From contig NC_042531.1 in the NCBI RefSeq assembly GCF_900963305.1, forward strand, positions 7,909,480 through 7,973,479: a stretch of 64,000 nt of DNA. The letters run 5' to 3'. The translations under genes were made by a program, and so were the position numbers. Numbering within the stretch: the stretch's first letter is position 1; each line of letters starts with the position of its first letter. Source of the stretch: Echeneis naucrates (taxonomy: Eukaryota; Chordata; Actinopteri; Carangiformes; Echeneidae). Shown here piece by piece: positions 13,501-27,468 of this stretch. The notes beneath the pieces were generated by a model, which saw only the letters and a list, made by a program, of their open reading frames with translations, searched no databases and was not told the DNA's origin.

Positions 13501-16500
13501 AAGTCCTCCACAGTGTTTTGTGGGCCAGAGTATTGTTAGGACAGAAAATACCTTGAAATGGATCTCATGTCTCTTCCTGACTCTTCTTTGCCAGGGTGAA
13601 CGTGGTGTACCTGGTCAGCAGGGCATGCCAGGGCAGCCAGGACGGTCAATGTCAGGTCCAAAGGTGAATCAATGCTTGCGGACAGACATGTAGTATGAAG
13701 CCAGACTTGCTTCGTAGAGCCAAATTCATCGTAACATGTTAAAACCTTGTTGCTGCTCCTAATCCCTGTGACTTCATTGCCCTGTCTCCAGGGGGATGTG
13801 GGTCCTGCTGGGCCCCCTGGTCCTGCTGGGGAAACAGGCCATGGATTACCTGGTCCAAAAGTAAACACTGCCATTTTCATTTTTGATTTTTTTTTTTTTT
13901 TTTGGGTGTATTTTATTGAATTTATGCAAAGAATCATGTTGTTGCTCTTCATCACTGAATTTTGTTTAACTAGGGTGATCGTGGTCATCCAGGTTTACCA
14001 GGTCCATTTGGCCCAAAGGGTGAAGGCATTCCTGGGCCTGTGGTTTGTCTTATCAGTCAATAAGTTACAAATCATAACATTTTGTACCTTCAATAATAAG
14101 CACACACACCTTGAACAAATATATGGACCTTTTTTAGGGTCCCCCAGGCATGCCAGGCTTACCCGGAGAACCAGGTCCAGAGGGAATAGGAATTCCTGGT
14201 CCTAAGGTTAGCGTCTGCATGTTTCTTTGGAAGTTTCTGTCTGTGTGTGTACACATGTGGTGGAGCCCATAATCCATTTGATAATGTTAAACCTCTGCCA
14301 GGGTGACATTGGCTTCAGAGGATTGCCAGGTTTGCCTGGCCCACCCGGAGAGGGCTTACAGGGACCATCGGTAAGGAACATCATCCACCACACAGCTTGA
14401 TCTAAAAATGAAAATCTGAATCAGAGTTAACTAAGCAATTCAGCCATGAACCATCCACCTTAAAGAAGATTTTTCTCCTAAACTAGTGATCTGATTACTT
14501 TGTAAAATTTACTTTAAGGGAAATATTGGGAGACCAGGACCTCCAGGTCCAACTGGACCAGCAGGACAAGGCATTCAAGGCCCAAAGGTAAATGTTACCA
14601 TAATTTGGACAACATATATTTACTTCCCAAGATCTTCATTGTCATTCATTGTTATTCACATTTGTACTTTTGTCTTCACCAAATAAAGACTGAAGCAATA
14701 CGACAGCATTAATTGCTGCTGTGCTATTACACTGCACAGGACTGCCTTGCTGCAGGACATATCATAACAATAATTTATGATCTGTCAAGAGTTTGGATGC
14801 ATCTCCACTGCATGTTTCAAGTAAAAAGAGAGTCTAATTTCAGGGAGAGCCAGGATCTCAAGGTATGACTGGGCCTAGAGGGCCTCAAGGAGATGGCTTT
14901 CCTGGTGCTAAGGTGAAGCTTTTAGATTTATTTTCCCAACATTTTATTGACATGTGATCATCTGGTCTCTGAGGGATGATACACTCTCTCCTTGCTGCAG
15001 GGTGATCGGGGATTACAGGGTGAGAAGGGAATGAAAGGCTCCAAAGGAGACATGGGAGATACTGGTGTCGCCGGGGAAGCAGTAAGTAAAACTGAGCTCG
15101 TTCATCGTGTCCTTCACGTGGATATTGAACCTTCCAATGTCAGTTTGTGATGGTTAAAGCCAGCTTTAATTTTACTGCCTGCACAAAGAACATTCATTTG
15201 CAATATAAGATCTCCAATTAATACCAAAATGCGGGAGCTGGTATTTAGTGGAAAGTGGTCTTGACATACTGCCAGGCAGACTTAACTATACTTGAAATAA
15301 AATTCTTGAGTAGGCTTAATATTTTTCAATCTGACGATAATAATGTGTATAACATACCCTATATAAGCAAATATATTGCCAAAACAGATTGGCTGTTGGT
15401 TACACTAACAATAAAAGGCATTAGGCACTTTATTTATTTATTTACTTTATTTAGTTATACTTACTAGTTACTTCTCTCAAAACATAGCTGATTTACTAAT
15501 TGTCTTACAGCATTATAAAAAGTATCTAGTTACTGGGGATTTTTTTTACTGTAGCAGTCTTTTTAAAAATTTGTTTTTTTTCCCTTTAATAGAACTTTGA
15601 ATTATGTTATTGTTAATAACACTGTTTACTTTAATGTTGTTATTCCCATTATTGGAAATAAATAGCGATATTGTTGAACTTTTCTGAAATCCTAGGGGAG
15701 GCCAGGAGTAAAAGGAGAACCAGGTCTCACAGTAAGTTTCTTACTTTTACAAAAAATGGTTGATCACTCATAGTATACATACTGATGTAATCGCTCCATA
15801 TTTTTCAGAGAGAAGACGTAATTAAGTTGATCAAAGAAATCTGTGGTAAGGCCACCAGTCGCATTGAGTTTATTTATTGATTTCATTCTTAACTGCTATG
15901 AATGTAAGATTGATCATCTTAGTTGATTAACATGGTTATTGTGAGCGCCTTCGCTTGCTGACATTAGTATTTAGCTCAGTGCATCTCTGTGCCACAAAAG
16001 GGCCGTCCTTTTGCCTGTAGATATTCCCTAAACTGGCTACTTACATTGAATGAGTAGCTCCCAGTTGTCCACTGTTTACAAAGAAATGCTCTGTACTAAT
16101 CCTAAAAACTATATATCTTGTTGTTTTCAGGATGTGGCATCAAGTGCAAGGAAATGCCCATGGAACTTGTGTTTGTCATTGATAGCTCAGAAAGTGTTGG
16201 CCCTGAAAACTTTGAAATTGTCAAAGATTTTGTCACACGGTTGGTGGACCGGACCACAGTCGGCCGCAACGCTACCAGAATTGGACTGGTCCTCTACAGT
16301 TTGGAAGTCCGTTTGCAGTTCGACTTGACTCAGTACATGAACAAACAGGACGTCAAGCAGACAATCAGAAAAATGCCTTACATGGGTGAGGGCACGTACA
16401 CTGGCACCGCCATCCGAAAAGCAACTCAGGAGGCTTTTTTCAGTGCTCGGCCTGGAGTCAGAAAAGTAGCCATCGTCATCACTGACGGTCAGACCGACAA

Positions 16501-18012
16501 ACGAGAGCCTGTCAAACTTGACATAGCTGTGAGGGAGGCTCATGCTGCAAACATTGAGATGTATGCCCTGGGGATTGTCAATTCATCCGATCCTACTCAG
16601 ACTGAGTTCTTGAGGGAGCTCAACCTCATTGCCTCTGACCCTGACAGTGAACACATGTACCTGATTGATGACTTCAACACACTAACAGGTGATAATCTTA
16701 GCCAGAAGTTGTAAATTGCAGCGCTTCAGCAGCATATTCCTAGTGTTAGTGGAAATGTAGAGCTAGTAGTTCTCAATTTACAGGCTGTAAAGTTCCTAAA
16801 ATGAACTGATAGTTTGATTTGATTTGATTTTTTTCAGCACTGGAGTCTAAACTCGTCAGTCAGTTATGTGAAGATGATAACGGCGCCCTTATTTACAATC
16901 ACCTCAAAAATGGACAATGGAATGGCAACAATGGGCATGGGCATGGAAACAATGGACATAGAGAGAATACCAACCGATATAATGCCTATGGTAATAATGG
17001 TTATGCATATGGTTATGGCAACAATGGAAATGAGAACACTGGGAATAGTTACAATTACCAAGAGGAGATCCAAACTCAGAGACACACCAACATTCGAGGC
17101 CGTGGAGACACTTTCACTCTTCCCATCAGTGCTGATCCTCTCCCTATTCAGGTCTTTGCTTAAAACCATTTGGTTCATTTATTTTAAATATACGTTTTTC
17201 TTTACTCACACCTTTTGATGTTGTTATCTTTTCCCAGGTGGTGGAAGATGACGATGGTGAAGATTTAGACATCAGAGTGCACATTGGGGGCGGTAGCACT
17301 CTGGCTGTAGTTAACAAAACAATATCATTATCACCTGTAGGGGTAAACTCTGTCTCCAATGAGGCAGTCTTATTGCCATCATCTTCTTCATCTTCAACTT
17401 CATCTGCAACGTCTTCGTCAAACCTCGGTTCAGTTTCCACCTTCAACTCTAATCAGCTACAGCAAGCTGTGAATCCAGTCCTGCGTGAAAGTGAGTGCTA
17501 GGCATGTACCAGGATAACCATATGAACAGAAACCTTTCTGAAACCTGTTTCATCACTGTGGACAATTTATGTGAATCTTTCCTCCTTTGTACTTTGCACA
17601 TTGTATTTAATCCTAAAAACCTGCTTGTCAGTTTATTAGATATTTATTAGAATTAGCTCAAATAAAAGCAGTTTTATGCAGCACTCTTACAGTAAATCGT
17701 GCTACTGCTAAAGCTAAAATGATCTTCTGGAGGTTGCAGGTTTGATTCTACGATTTGTTGCCCTTTTTTCATTGACTGTATCCTGCACTTATTATGCAAA
17801 TGTTCACTTCTCACATCATCTCTCTTTCAGATGCCCCTCTTGAACCTCAATGCAAGCTCAATCTGGACCAAGGCAGCTGCAGAGACTATATTATCCGCTG
17901 GTACTATGACAAGGAGGCTAATGCCTGTGCACAGTTTTGGTATGGAGGCTGTGGTGGAAATGAAAACCGTTTTGAAACAGAAGATGAGTGCAAGAAAACT
18001 TGTGTTCTATAG
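4587..18012 (+). CDS. col28a2: Collagen type XXVIII alpha chain (VWA - collagen - VWA - Kunitz)
   Basis: Secreted VWA-domain collagen of basement membrane and nerve. Coding exons: 4587-4719, 4961-5535, 6053-6073, 6203-6262, 7411-7464, 8150-8194, 8278-8304, 8390-8434, 8539-8583, 8937-8990, 10091-10159, 10278-10346, 10500-10568, 11599-11667, 12364-12432, 12562-12630, 12716-12784, 12902-12973, 13132-13200, 13294-13365, 13595-13663, 13792-13860, 13974-14042, 14138-14206, 14302-14370, 14519-14587, 14844-14912, 15001-15081, 15696-15731, 15809-15845, 16131-16688, 16838-17151, 17238-17490, 17831-18012. They sum to 1232 residues in frame (human COL28A1 is about 1125). Signal peptide at the N-terminus; VWA1 about 51-236 with MIDAS DSSES; Gly-X-Y 255-785; VWA2 about 808-980 with DSSES; Asn/Gly- and Ser-rich linker; Kunitz domain 1180-1230 with six cysteines and Arg at P1, so trypsin-type inhibition is possible. 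Intron 9 appears to have a GC donor. The neighbours are not those of human COL28A1 (7p21), so I favour the fish col28a2 paralogue; the family is certain, the suffix is not. Confidence 0.93.
9911..9936. repeat. Short interstitial telomere-like repeat (CCCTAA units)
   Basis: Four degenerate CTAACCCTAA-type units lie inside collagen intron 10. They are too short to mark a chromosome fusion; such tracts are common in fish. Confidence 0.5.
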
Positions 18013-19860
18013 AGAAAAGGTAAGTTTGGGAGTTTCTTAAAGCAGATTTTTTCACATTTTATTTTGATCCTCTGATTATTTTATTTTTCCATCCCCAGCC
18101 GAATAAAAGAGAAGAAGTGAGGCAGAATGTGGACTTTTCTACTCTATCATGTGCTAATTTGTTATTTAATGTGATACATTCTGTCACTTTTGCTCAGAGA
18201 ATATCATCACTTTTCTAACTCTTTAATTCTCAGTTAAATAATCACTATAATTGTGTCAGATCTGCCAAAATGTTGCTGTGTAAGTCATCTGAATGACTTA
18301 TTAACTTCCACAGAACTTGATTACCTCAAAGAAATTGCATTTTGCTTAATTAACTAGTAGGAACCTTTAAACCGTGGCTTGGCTGTCAACTTCAGGGGAC
18401 TCGTTACAACTAAATAATTAACCTATAAAACCTCTTACCTCTTATACCTCTCTGTGCTATGTGCTTCACATACACTGAATATATTTCTAGCCAGAAAGCA
18501 ATGAAATGTTTGTTTACATTGTGTTGATGCCATTTACTGAAATATGCTCTGAGTATCTTTGTTTTGGGGTTGTTGTTGTTTTTTTTTTGTTTGTTTGTTT
18601 GTTTGTCTGAATTTGTCCTCATAGTTTAACACCATAAGGTGTGTCAACTTTTTATGAGATTGATGCACTTTTAGTCTTTTCCTGCCACCTCACTCAGGAC
18701 TATGAGAGTCCAGAGAGTTTCTGTGTAGATCTCTGGAGAGAGAGGAGTCCAGATAGGTGATGGTGTCCCAGCAGAAAACTGAGTTCAGGATTGGGTACAT
18801 CCTGCCCATTTTTGGCAGGATTCATCAGTTTTTCGTGATGTGACCCAACACAAACTGGCAAGTGAAACCACACATGCATTTGGGCATTCCCTAAATAAGA
18901 GAGAGACCCTCACAAGGGGCCCAGGCACCCCGGTCCCACCACCCTATGGGCAGGAGCACAAGAGGTGCCAAACCCAGAGAGCCACCACAGCCATACTGTG
19001 TGGTGCAGCCCCCAGAGATCCAGGGGCCAACGGTCAGCACCACTGAACCCCCCAAGCCAGCACACATAGGACCATGACAGGAGGGCCCCAGCACCACCCC
19101 ATCCACCACTGACAGCACACATCCCAAACCACAGCCAAAGAGACCCACCGGGGGGCCTCAACAATGCCCCTGTGGGTGGGCACAGGCCAAGTGCCCATTG
19201 GGGGGAAGAGCTGCAGGGGCAGGGGGCTGTGGTGCCCCGAGGTACTCGCCCCACTCCCCAAATACTTCTGTGTGCACCCTGTTATTATCATGTGTCCAGG
19301 TTATTCCTGGTTATTCCTGACAGCTGTATTAATGGGCCATGTCGGCTGTGAATGTTACCATGTGATGAAGACTGAAGTATTCTGCAGTCTATCCATGATA
19401 GATCCTTATATTGGTGCAGTGTGTGTATATCTGAAAGCATTTTTTAAATGTTTTTTAATAATAAAATACAAAATAACAGTGGTTGTGTTTTGTATTGTAT
19501 ATACTAAGCACAGTGACCAGTATCACTATTATCATTATAGTAATCATCTCTGTCCACAATTTTTACGTCCTTCGTCCTGACATAATATCAGGTTTTAGTG
19601 TCATTTTTGATTGATAAAAATTGAGGGTTGCTACCCAACGTTGCACATGTAATAATCATATCAATAATCAATGTAATCATATGATAAAGTATGGTCGCCT
19701 AATGAAACGTCACAAATACTGCAGTGAGATATCATTATAAAGTAAATGTTAGCATTCAAAATAACACCAGCTTGTTTATAACAGTCCTTGGTCATTAAAA
19801 AGTCGCAATTCTATTTCCTCTTGCGGTTTTATTTCCGAAACAAATAATAAATAAATAAAC
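18013..19860. other. Collagen XXVIII 3' UTR and spacer to bbs5
   Basis: After the stop, a donor (AAAAG/GTAAGT, 18020) and an acceptor (CCCCAG, about 18099) suggest a 3' UTR intron, with AATAAA at 18102-18107. A (TTTG)n tract lies at about 18582-18606. A GC-rich block at 18890-19265 is listed separately. The rest is AT-rich with no coding signal. Confidence 0.45.
18650..19265. repeat. Unclassified dispersed-repeat-like block, GC-rich and strand-asymmetric
   Basis: From 18890 to 19265 the plus strand becomes rich in C, A and G with very little T (many CCCC, CCAC and GCAC words), against AT-rich flanks. Opposite-strand frames are long only because of this composition. The sharp edges suggest an inserted repeat, but I cannot name the family and saw no clear terminal repeats. 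Confidence 0.35.
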
Positions 19861-19888
19861 TTACTTTTGTCCTTTGGATTTGCCGTCC

Positions 19889-19902
19889 GTTGCCATGGTG
19901 AT
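19889..19902 (+). promoter_or_regulatory. RFX X-box-like site upstream of bbs5
   Basis: GTTGCC-AT-GGTGAT lies 122 bases before the bbs5 ATG. The first half is a perfect X-box half-site; the second differs at two bases from GGTAAC. X-boxes bound by RFX factors are known upstream of BBS genes from worms to mammals. Confidence 0.55.
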
Positions 19903-20023
19903 CGTGACGCCAGGCTTCTTCGGATTAGCCAGCGCTGTAGCGCTAAAGCTAAAGCTAGTAGCTAACGCAGCAGCCTGCTGTAAACACTGCGGGACAAACC
20001 GGCCGAGCTGACAAACTCAGAGA

Positions 20024-23199
<3,176 letters not shown>

Positions 23200-24034
23200 A
23201 ATAGTGTACATTTATGTGGGATAAATTTTCAGGAAATAATTTATGTATTTATAGCTCAGGTTGAAAATTGTACAGCTTATTATAGATACTTTTCAAGAAA
23301 ATACTATATTACCTCTGTCACAGAGTAATTTCTATTAGGTTTATTTCCTTCTAGCTGATGGTATTTGAAATATAGTGCAGTTTGTATTGTTACAAGTTGC
23401 AAATAAATGTATTAAATGTACCTAATTAAATAGTGCATTTTTTTTTTCAAATAATCAATTTAAATGTAAGTATCTATTTATCAAATCTCTGATAGGCAAA
23501 AAAAAAAAGGTGCTGAAGTATGTGAAAAATGTTAAAGGGGGACAAACTGTCACCTGCTGTGACAGCAGCTGTTCACTGACCCTTTCAGCTTGTTAGGTAA
23601 TTCTCCTTTGAATGTACCAACATGCTAATATATGATACTGAATCACACACTGCGGGGAAATGGTCATTACTATCAGTGTATGGTGAGTCACCAGGCATGT
23701 AGATGTCACTAGAAGAGACACAACCGTAGTACATGCCAACAAAATCTGTTAACACAATTTCAGAACCATTTGTTCCATTGTGCGATGCATTATAGTGTGA
23801 AGTATTATCAGTTTTCATAATGTGCTTTGTTGGGTTTCTTATAAGAATTTGCTTTCATCATATTAGATAGATTGGAGTCAAAAAAATGAAAAGATCACAA
23901 GTTATCTATGGCCATATAACAATGTTGTTACTAATCGCAGGGTGACAAGGCAGTCATAGTTGTTTTTACTCTGTGACAGCTGTGTGAGCTCTCCGACTCG
24001 GCCAACCTGAATTCTTCACAGATGGGGTGGATGG
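23200..24034. other. bbs5 3' UTR and spacer to klhl41
   Basis: The bbs5 poly(A) signal is at 23402-23407, followed by AT-rich spacer. A CAGCTG E-box at 23977-23982 lies 58 bases before the MEF2-like site of klhl41. No gene or repeat was seen. Confidence 0.45.
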
Positions 24035-24044
24035 CTATATTTAG
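24035..24044 (+). promoter_or_regulatory. MEF2-type / TATA-like element of klhl41
   Basis: CTATATTTAG fits the MEF2 consensus YTAWWWWTAR exactly and could also serve as a TATA box. It lies 119 bases before the klhl41 ATG, with an E-box (CAGCTG, 23977) upstream. KLHL41 is a muscle gene, so MEF2 and bHLH control is plausible. Confidence 0.5.
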
Positions 24045-24162
24045 AGGGACACAGTTATATTGAAGTGGCCTCAACCCTGACTCCCTATAGTTCTCCGTCT
24101 TCACCAGCTAGGACAGTCGACCGCGACCTGCCTCACCTTCATTCATTTCCTGTTTGAACAAA

Positions 24163-26645
24163 ATGGATCCCCAAGGTTTGAGAGAAGATCTTCGTCTTTT
24201 TCAGAGCACTTTGCTGCAGGATGGACTCAAAGAGCTTCTGAATGAGAATAAGTTAATTGATTGTACCCTCAAGATTGGAGACCGAAGCATCCCTTGCCAT
24301 CGGCTCATTCTGGCAGCATGCAGCCCTTATTTCCGGGAGATTTACTTCTCAGAGGATGGCAAGGAAGTGAACAAATCAGAGGTTGTTCTGGAGAATCTGG
24401 ATCCCAATGTTATGGAGCTGATTGTGAATTACATGTACTCAGCTGAGATTGACATCAATGAAGACAATGTGCAGGACATTCTGACTGTCGCCAATCGCTT
24501 CCAGATCCCCTCAGTGTTCACAGTTTGTGTGAATTACCTACAGAAACAGCTGTCAAAGAAAAACTGTCTCGCCATCTACAGGCTTGGGCTGATGCTGAAC
24601 TGTCCCAGACTGGCAATTGCAGCGCGAGATTACATTGCAGACAGATTTGAGATCATAGCCAAGGATGCCGAATTTTTAGAGCTTGCTCCACCTGAACTCT
24701 TTGCTATTATTGGAGCGGACGCACTGAATGTAGAGAAAGAAGAGATGGTGTTTGAGACGCTGATGAGGTGGATCAAGAAGGACAAAGAGAAGCGCATAAA
24801 ATCACTAGAGGAGGCTTTCGAGTGCATTCGCTTCCGTTTGCTCTCAGAGAAGTACTTTAAGGAAAAGGTAGAGAAAGATGACCTCATCAAGGCCAACCCT
24901 GAACTCCTCAAGAAACTCAAAGTCATCAAGGATGCCTTTGCAGGGAAGGTGCCAGAGAGGAAAAAGGGACAAGATGGTGAAGAAGGAGAAGAGGGGAAGT
25001 TGCCTGGCTTCCTGAATGATAACCGCAGATTTGGCATGTATGCTAAAGACCTGCTGTTGATGATCAATGACACTGCTGCCGTGTCCTATGACGTCCAGGA
25101 GAACGAATGTTTTCTTGCTGCAATGGCAGAGCAGATCCCCCGAAACCACGTCAGTCTGATATCAAAGAAGAACAACTTGTTTGTATTGGGAGGACTCTTT
25201 GTTGATGAAGAGGACAAAGAAAACCCGTTGCAATGTTATTTCTACCAGGTAGGAAAACTAGTTTAATTTGCAATGAGATTAAATTTCAGAAAATGAATCT
25301 TCTCACTTATTTTTTGAACTTCTGTGTCTTTCAGCTGGACAGCATTGGTGCTGAGTGGATTGCTCTGCCACCAATGCCATCCCCAAGGTGTCTCTTTGCT
25401 ATGGGAGAATTTGAAAATCTTATCTTTGCTATAGCAGGAAAAGACTTACAGTCCGATGAGTCACATGACACTGTTATGTGCTATGACACTGAGTAAGTTC
25501 AACCCCTCAGCCTTTGGGATTTTAAATCAGTGACCTCTAATTATAGCATTTATTTGTATTCCCTGCTGAGCATATTCGCTCTAACTTTGTTTGCTGCTGC
25601 AGAAAAATGAAGTGGACAGAGGCAAAAAAGTTGCCATTGAAAATCCACGGCCAAAGTGTGGTCTCTGAGAACGGACTGGTCTACTGTATCGGAGGCAAAA
25701 CGGATGACAAGTAAGACTGAAACCAGAAGACTGATTATGATGATTTTTGTTATTTAAGTGTTAACTCAGCTTGGGAATCATTTTGTCTCATTGGTAAAAG
25801 TAAACCAACCAACAAGATGTTTGCGTACAACCACAAGAAGTCAGAGTGGAAGGAGGTGGCATCCATGAAGACTCCCAGATCGATGTTTGGAGCTGTGATA
25901 CACAAAGGGAAGATTATTGTGGCTGGAGGCGTCAATGAGGACGGTCTCATATCTGCATGTGAGACCTATGACTTTGGAACCAACAAGTATGTGTCTTTTT
26001 TTTACTACAACCAGCATAGATCCTTTAAAACTTCTCTGTCTATTGAAGTTTACGTTTTTCACTTTTCCATAGTGACAGTGTATGTCAGACATAGTTTTCT
26101 TTCTTTAAAATATTGAGTGACTCCTCTGATTGATGGTGTTTTTTTGCGGTCCTGCTCCCCATAATATGAACTGCTGCTTTAAATCAAAAAATTAAGCCCA
26201 CTAGTTGAGAAGCTCTTGCTGTGATTTTTTTAAAGACCAGATGAAAAATCTGAGATGTCACGTTAATCGAGCTGAGTGTACTTTGTTGCAGATGGTCACC
26301 CTTCACAGAGTTTCCCCAGGAGAGGAGTTCAATCAACCTGGTGAGCTGTGGCGGGCAGCTCTACGCTGTGGGGGGCTTCGCCATGGTGGAGAACGACAAC
26401 AAAGAGTGTGCACCCAGCGAAATCATTGACATTTGGCAGTATGTGTTAAAACTGGTGCCGCTTTTACAGTTTATTTCCTAACATAAGATCTTGGTGACTT
26501 TCTTTTACAATGACAACTCTCTTGCACCTTCAGGTATGAAGATGACAAGAAGCAGTGGAGTGGCATGATCAGAGAGATGCGTTATGCAGCTGGAGCCACC
26601 TGTGTGTCCATGCGTCTGAATACAGCCAAAATGCCTAAACTGTAG
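24163..26645 (+). CDS. klhl41: Kelch-like protein 41 (sarcosin/KBTBD10)
   Basis: A muscle BTB-BACK-kelch protein that works with CUL3 and stabilises nebulin-containing thin filaments; human loss causes nemaline myopathy. Six coding exons: 24163-25248, 25335-25492, 25603-25710, 25801-25986, 26292-26438, 26534-26645, in frame for 598 residues (human 606). It starts [21 protein letters not shown] about 34-130 ([19 protein letters not shown]), BACK about 138-240, an acidic hinge ([10 protein letters not shown]), then kelch blades with GG motifs ([32 protein letters not shown]). I preferred the ATG at 24163 over an upstream in-frame TTG because it matches the family start. AATAAA lies at 26761-26766. 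Confidence 0.97.
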
Positions 26646-27468
26646 CTGTGTACAGCCCAGTGGCTGCTAGTCTACTGCTTTAGGAGAGTTTTATATACGC
26701 ATGCTCTTATTTTGGGGAGCATTGTCGTCATTTATCACATATCACTTTTGCTTGTTGTTTAATAAAATATATCAGAATTTTACATGATCAACAATTTTAT
26801 TTGGACTAGAAATGATTGTTTCTTTAATTCTGACATATCACATATGCACTGGCAATTGGTAATAACTTGCCTAGCTTTCCTCCTCTAAATCTCAAAATGT
26901 TTAATTTCCTCATCACCTAAACTCTGTGGTTTGCAGCTCTTCAGTATAAAAATATAATTGCCCGCAGCTCATAAAATATTAAAATACAATACTAAAGATT
27001 GGTGGCCCATTGCATATACCTGAAGAAATGAGTGTGAATTTGTTTCACACCAAAAGAACTATTGCCCTCACACCTTGCATATTGAAAGTCATACCACAAA
27101 CCTTTAAAAATAATGATATACTACTATTCAAAGGTTTGGACACACTTTCCTATTCAACTGAATTTGAGAGACTGTGTCCAAACTGTTCACTCTATATATA
27201 TATATATATATATATATAAATATAAATAATCTTCAACAAAATATCAAGTTAATCCACTAACCCTAACACCTGCGGTACAGAGTCTAATAAAATATTTTAC
27301 AGAAAAATACTTAGTACAAAAGCATATTTATTGCAATATAAACACAGTTAACATGAACATGGGAGATTCATGTCAGTTCTAATGTCAAAATATAAGTAGC
27401 ACTTGAATTTTTGTTCTTTCCATTCTCCAACATGTAACATTACCTTCTTTATTCAGTAAATCATGCCT
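26646..27468. other. Convergent spacer between klhl41 and fastkd1
   Basis: It carries the klhl41 poly(A) signal (26761-26766) and, for the minus strand, AATAAA-type signals for fastkd1 (27327-27332 and 27448-27453). A small palindromic element and a (TA)n run are listed separately. No coding signal. Confidence 0.5.
27115..27225. mobile_element. Tc1/mariner-like MITE remnant with inverted GTTTGGACACA ends
   Basis: GTTTGGACACA at 27134-27144 is mirrored by TGTGTCCAAAC at 27173-27183, giving a short hairpin. A (TA)n tract (27193-27218) follows. The 'TTCAAA.GTTTGGACACACC' end is a common fish repeat terminus; the family name is from memory and should be treated as provisional. Confidence 0.45.

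Noticed and set aside
18891-19291. Long overlapping minus-strand open frames, Trp/Gly/Pro-rich
   Set aside because: They come from the T-poor composition of the GC-rich block; several frames are open at once and none resembles a protein family.
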